A stretch of DNA of 64,000 bases from the NCBI RefSeq assembly GCF_003626915.1, contig NZ_CP032570.1, positions 310,001 to 374,000 on the forward strand, given 5' to 3'. A program made the position numbers and the translations under genes. Below, in pieces: positions 62,080 to 64,000 of the stretch (its first letter is position 1; every line of letters starts with the position of its first letter). This stretch comes from Tsuneonella amylolytica. Lineage in GTDB: Bacteria; Pseudomonadota; Alphaproteobacteria; Sphingomonadales; Sphingomonadaceae. The notes below the pieces were generated by a model. The model did not search any database, was not told the origin of the DNA, and saw only the letters and a list, made by a program, of their open reading frames with translations.

Positions 62080-63252
62080 TCAGCTGAGCCGGTCGCGAAA
62101 ATCCTCGTATCCGAACGACTTGATCTGCTCCAGCGCATCGGTTTCGCTGTCCCACAACCAGATCGAAGGCAGCTGCACGCCGTTGAAGGTGTTGGTTTTC
62201 ACCATCGAATAATGCGCCTGGTCGAGGAACGCGATTCGGCTCCCCGGCTCGTTGGGCACGGGCAGGCGATAGTCACCGATCACGTCGCCCGCGAGGCACG
62301 ATGGGCCGCCGAGACGAACCTCGTTGCCCTCACCTGCCTCGTGCAGCATCGCGGGCCGGTACGGCGCCTCGATCACGTCGGGCATGTGGCAGGTGGCCGA
62401 GATATCGACGATCGCGACGTCCACGCCGTTGAAATGCGAATCGAGGATCGTGCCGACCAGAATGCCGGCATCGAGCGCCACCGCTTCGCCCGGTTCGAGG
62501 TAGATCTCCGCCCCGGTATCGTCCTTCGCATCGCGCAGGAACTCGACCAGTTCCTCGCGCTGGTAGTCGGCGCGGGTCACGTGATGTCCGCCGCCCATGT
62601 TGATCCATTTGAGGTCGCCGAACCACGGCTCGATCGCGTCGAACACCGTATCCCACGTGCGCTTCAGCGGTTCGAAGTCCTGCTCGCACAGGTTGTGGAA
62701 GTGGATGCCGTCGACCTGCTCCATGATCTCCGGCGTCAGCTGGTCGATCGGGAAGCCGAGGCGGCTGCCGGGGCTGGAGGGATCGTACCGCGGCACCTCG
62801 CCCTGTGGGCAGAGCGGGTTGATGCGCAGGCCGACGTCGAAGTCTTGCCCCGCCGCCCGCGCCGCATCGAGAATGGGGCGGTATCGTTCGAGCTGGCCGG
62901 GGGAATTGAAGATGACATGGTCCGACAGCCGGCAGACTTCGGCCAGTTCGCCCGGCTTGTAGGCTGCGCAGTAGGTCGCGATCTCCCCGTCGTAGAACTC
63001 GGACGCGAGACGCGCCTCCCACAGGCCGCTCGTGCAGACCCCGTCGAGGTATTCCCCGATGATCGGCGCGACCGACCACATGCTGAAGGCCTTGAGCGCT
63101 GCCAGCACCTTGATGTCCGCCTCGTCGCGAATGTCGGCGAGGATCGACAGGTTCGCCCTGAGCTTCGCCGCGTCCACGACGAACGCCGGCGAATCCACGC
63201 GGTCGAGGTCGAAACGGGCGAATGCTCCGGGATCGCCGGCACGGGTCTCCAT
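62080..63252 (-). CDS. nspC: Carboxynorspermidine/carboxyspermidine decarboxylase
   Basis: Fold-III PLP decarboxylase that releases spermidine (or norspermidine) from the carboxylated precursor. 390 residues: SPAFVVDAAKLRANL, PLP Lys54 in LAALKAFSMW, HFHNLCEQDFEPL, NMGGGHHVTRADY, LEPGEAVALDAG and ISATCHMPDVIEAPYRP. ATG overlaps the upstream dehydrogenase stop by one base (TGATG). With that dehydrogenase it is the SAM-independent polyamine route of many alphaproteobacteria. Confidence 0.94.
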   Translation of the reverse strand: METRAGDPGAFARFDLDRVDSPAFVVDAAKLRANLSILADIRDEADIKVLAALKAFSMWSVAPIIGEYLDGVCTSGLWEARLASEFYDGEIATYCAAYKPGELAEVCRLSDHVIFNSPGQLERYRPILDAARAAGQDFDVGLRINPLCPQGEVPRYDPSSPGSRLGFPIDQLTPEIMEQVDGIHFHNLCEQDFEPLKRTWDTVFDAIEPWFGDLKWINMGGGHHVTRADYQREELVEFLRDAKDDTGAEIYLEPGEAVALDAGILVGTILDSHFNGVDVAIVDISATCHMPDVIEAPYRPAMLHEAGEGNEVRLGGPSCLAGDVIGDYRLPVPNEPGSRIAFLDQAHYSMVKTNTFNGVQLPSIWLWDSETDALEQIKSFGYEDFRDRLS

Positions 63253-64000
63253 CAGAAGTCGACCGGCCCCGACAGTTCCTCGACCGTCCACGGCAGGCCG
63301 TCGCTGTTCAGCATGTCCATGAACGGATCGGGGTCCATCTCCTCCATGTTGAAGACGCCCTCCCCGCTCCACTTGCCGGTCACCATCATGGCGCTGCCGA
63401 TCATCGCGGGGACGCCGGTGGTGTAGCTGACGGCCTGGTTGCCGGTTTCCTCGTAAGCCGCCTCGTGGCTGCAGATGTTCTTGATGTAGAACGTCTTCTC
63501 GCCCGATCCGTCGAGCGCCTCGCCGGTGGCGATCACGCCGATGTTGGTGTTGCCCTTGGTCTTCTCGCCCAGCGTTTCGGGCTTGGGCAGCACGGCGGCG
63601 AGGAACTGCAGCGGGATGATGTCCTTCCCCTGGTAGCGGATCGGCTCGATCGAAGTCATGCCGACGTTCTGCAGCACGGTGAGGTGGGTGATGTAGGCGT
63701 CGCCGAAGGTCATCCAGAACCGTGCGCGCTCGAGCTCGGGCACGAACTTCGCGAGGCTTTCCAGCTCCTCGTGGTACATCAGGTAGGCGTTCTTCGGCCC
63801 CACCGCCTCGAAGTCGAACTCGGTCTTCACCTGCATCGCGGGCGTTTCAACCCACTCGCCGTTTTCCCAGTGGCGGGCGGGCGCGGTGACTTCGCGGATG
63901 TTGATTTCCGGATTGAAGTTGGTCGCGAAATGCTGGCCGTGATCGCCGCCGTTGCAGTCGAGGATGTCGAGCTGGCGGATGGTCTGCAGCTTGTGCTTCT
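63252..64000 (-). CDS. Saccharopine-dehydrogenase-family protein (carboxyspermidine dehydrogenase), 5'-truncated
   Basis: C-terminal about 249 residues of a longer protein; the start lies beyond the window edge. Visible segments include DILDCNGGDHGQHFATNFNP, TFGDAYITHLTVLQNVGMTS, TNIGVIATGEALDGSGEKTF and TTGVPAMIGSAMMVTGKW, which fit the LYS9-like carboxy(nor)spermidine dehydrogenase that condenses putrescine with aspartate semialdehyde and reduces it. The frame is open to base 63998. Its stop overlaps the nspC ATG, so the two are coupled. Confidence 0.9.
   Translation of the reverse strand, partial: KHKLQTIRQLDILDCNGGDHGQHFATNFNPEINIREVTAPARHWENGEWVETPAMQVKTEFDFEAVGPKNAYLMYHEELESLAKFVPELERARFWMTFGDAYITHLTVLQNVGMTSIEPIRYQGKDIIPLQFLAAVLPKPETLGEKTKGNTNIGVIATGEALDGSGEKTFYIKNICSHEAAYEETGNQAVSYTTGVPAMIGSAMMVTGKWSGEGVFNMEEMDPDPFMDMLNSDGLPWTVEELSGPVDF

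Noticed and set aside
1..64000. tRNA, rRNA or CRISPR arrays
   Set aside because: Looking for T-loop patterns such as GGTTCGAATCC on both strands and for regularly spaced repeats in the gaps gave nothing convincing; visual scanning could miss a divergent tRNA.

Overview
The window is 64 kb of high-GC, densely coding chromosome with about 61 protein genes. No intergenic gap exceeds about 210 bases, and I saw no tRNA, rRNA, CRISPR array, insertion sequence or integrase. The likely source is an alphaproteobacterium of the order Sphingomonadales, probably Erythrobacteraceae-like. The reasons are C4-type heme synthesis (HemA), CobT, the rpmF-plsX-fabH-ihfA-merR and lepB-rnc-era gene orders, TonB-dependent receptor use, polyamine synthesis through carboxyspermidine-type enzymes, and very high GC at third codon positions. 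The placement is inferred from gene content, not from a search.

Layout. 1-3323 is the 3' part of smc. 3327-7264 (minus strand) is the operon rpmF-plsX-fabH-ihfA-merR, followed by a separate GDT1/TMEM165 manganese exporter behind a yybP-ykoY manganese riboswitch. 7474-10743 is a mixed block: a MAPEG protein, an AT-rich HNH-like gene, a glyoxalase-type hydrolase, a small membrane protein, and an S24 self-cleaving repressor divergent from two small genes. 10740-17074 (minus) holds a DUF4197 lipoprotein and a tightly packed fsa-cobT-nitroreductase-cysS-hydroxyacid dehydrogenase operon. 17132-26915 holds priA, a gluzincin/TPR protein, an iron-sulfur photolyase, a GST, a CPBP protease, ada and a membrane-anchored trypsin-like protease. 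26912-34767 (minus) holds a TauD dioxygenase, a GST, the propionyl-CoA genes mce and pccB with a small AT-rich membrane gene between them, an epimerase, gor and rhlE.

34920-37064 (minus) is the most unusual locus: a coupled YqcI/YcgG heme-oxygenase-type gene, a DUF1989 (carboxyguanidine-deiminase family) gene and a TupA-like ATP-grasp gene. The combination suggests a small undescribed guanidino/N-hydroxy pathway. It sits just downstream of pgi. 38794-42138 is lepB-rnc-era-AraC, convergent with an MFS exporter. 43635-48143 (minus) is plsY-dprA-topA and a 60-aa HTH-like gene. 48256-52642 is murI, hemA and a NarL-type two-component pair. 52799-56240 carries a threonine-rich exported protein and a TonB-dependent receptor, whose upstream regions share an 11-base motif in the same orientation. 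56411-60095 is a PAS-GGDEF-EAL-PilZ protein, a nitroreductase and an MBL-like protein. 60086-64000 (minus) is a polyamine block: a saccharopine-dehydrogenase-like enzyme, NspC-type decarboxylase, ornithine decarboxylase-type enzyme, and a DsbA-fold isomerase that appears to start at CTG within a CTGA overlap.

Most of the window is housekeeping. The accessory signals worth attention are the YqcI/DUF1989/ATP-grasp operon, the manganese riboswitch with overlapping alternative stems, the two-component/TonB locus, the CTG start and the S24 operator region.
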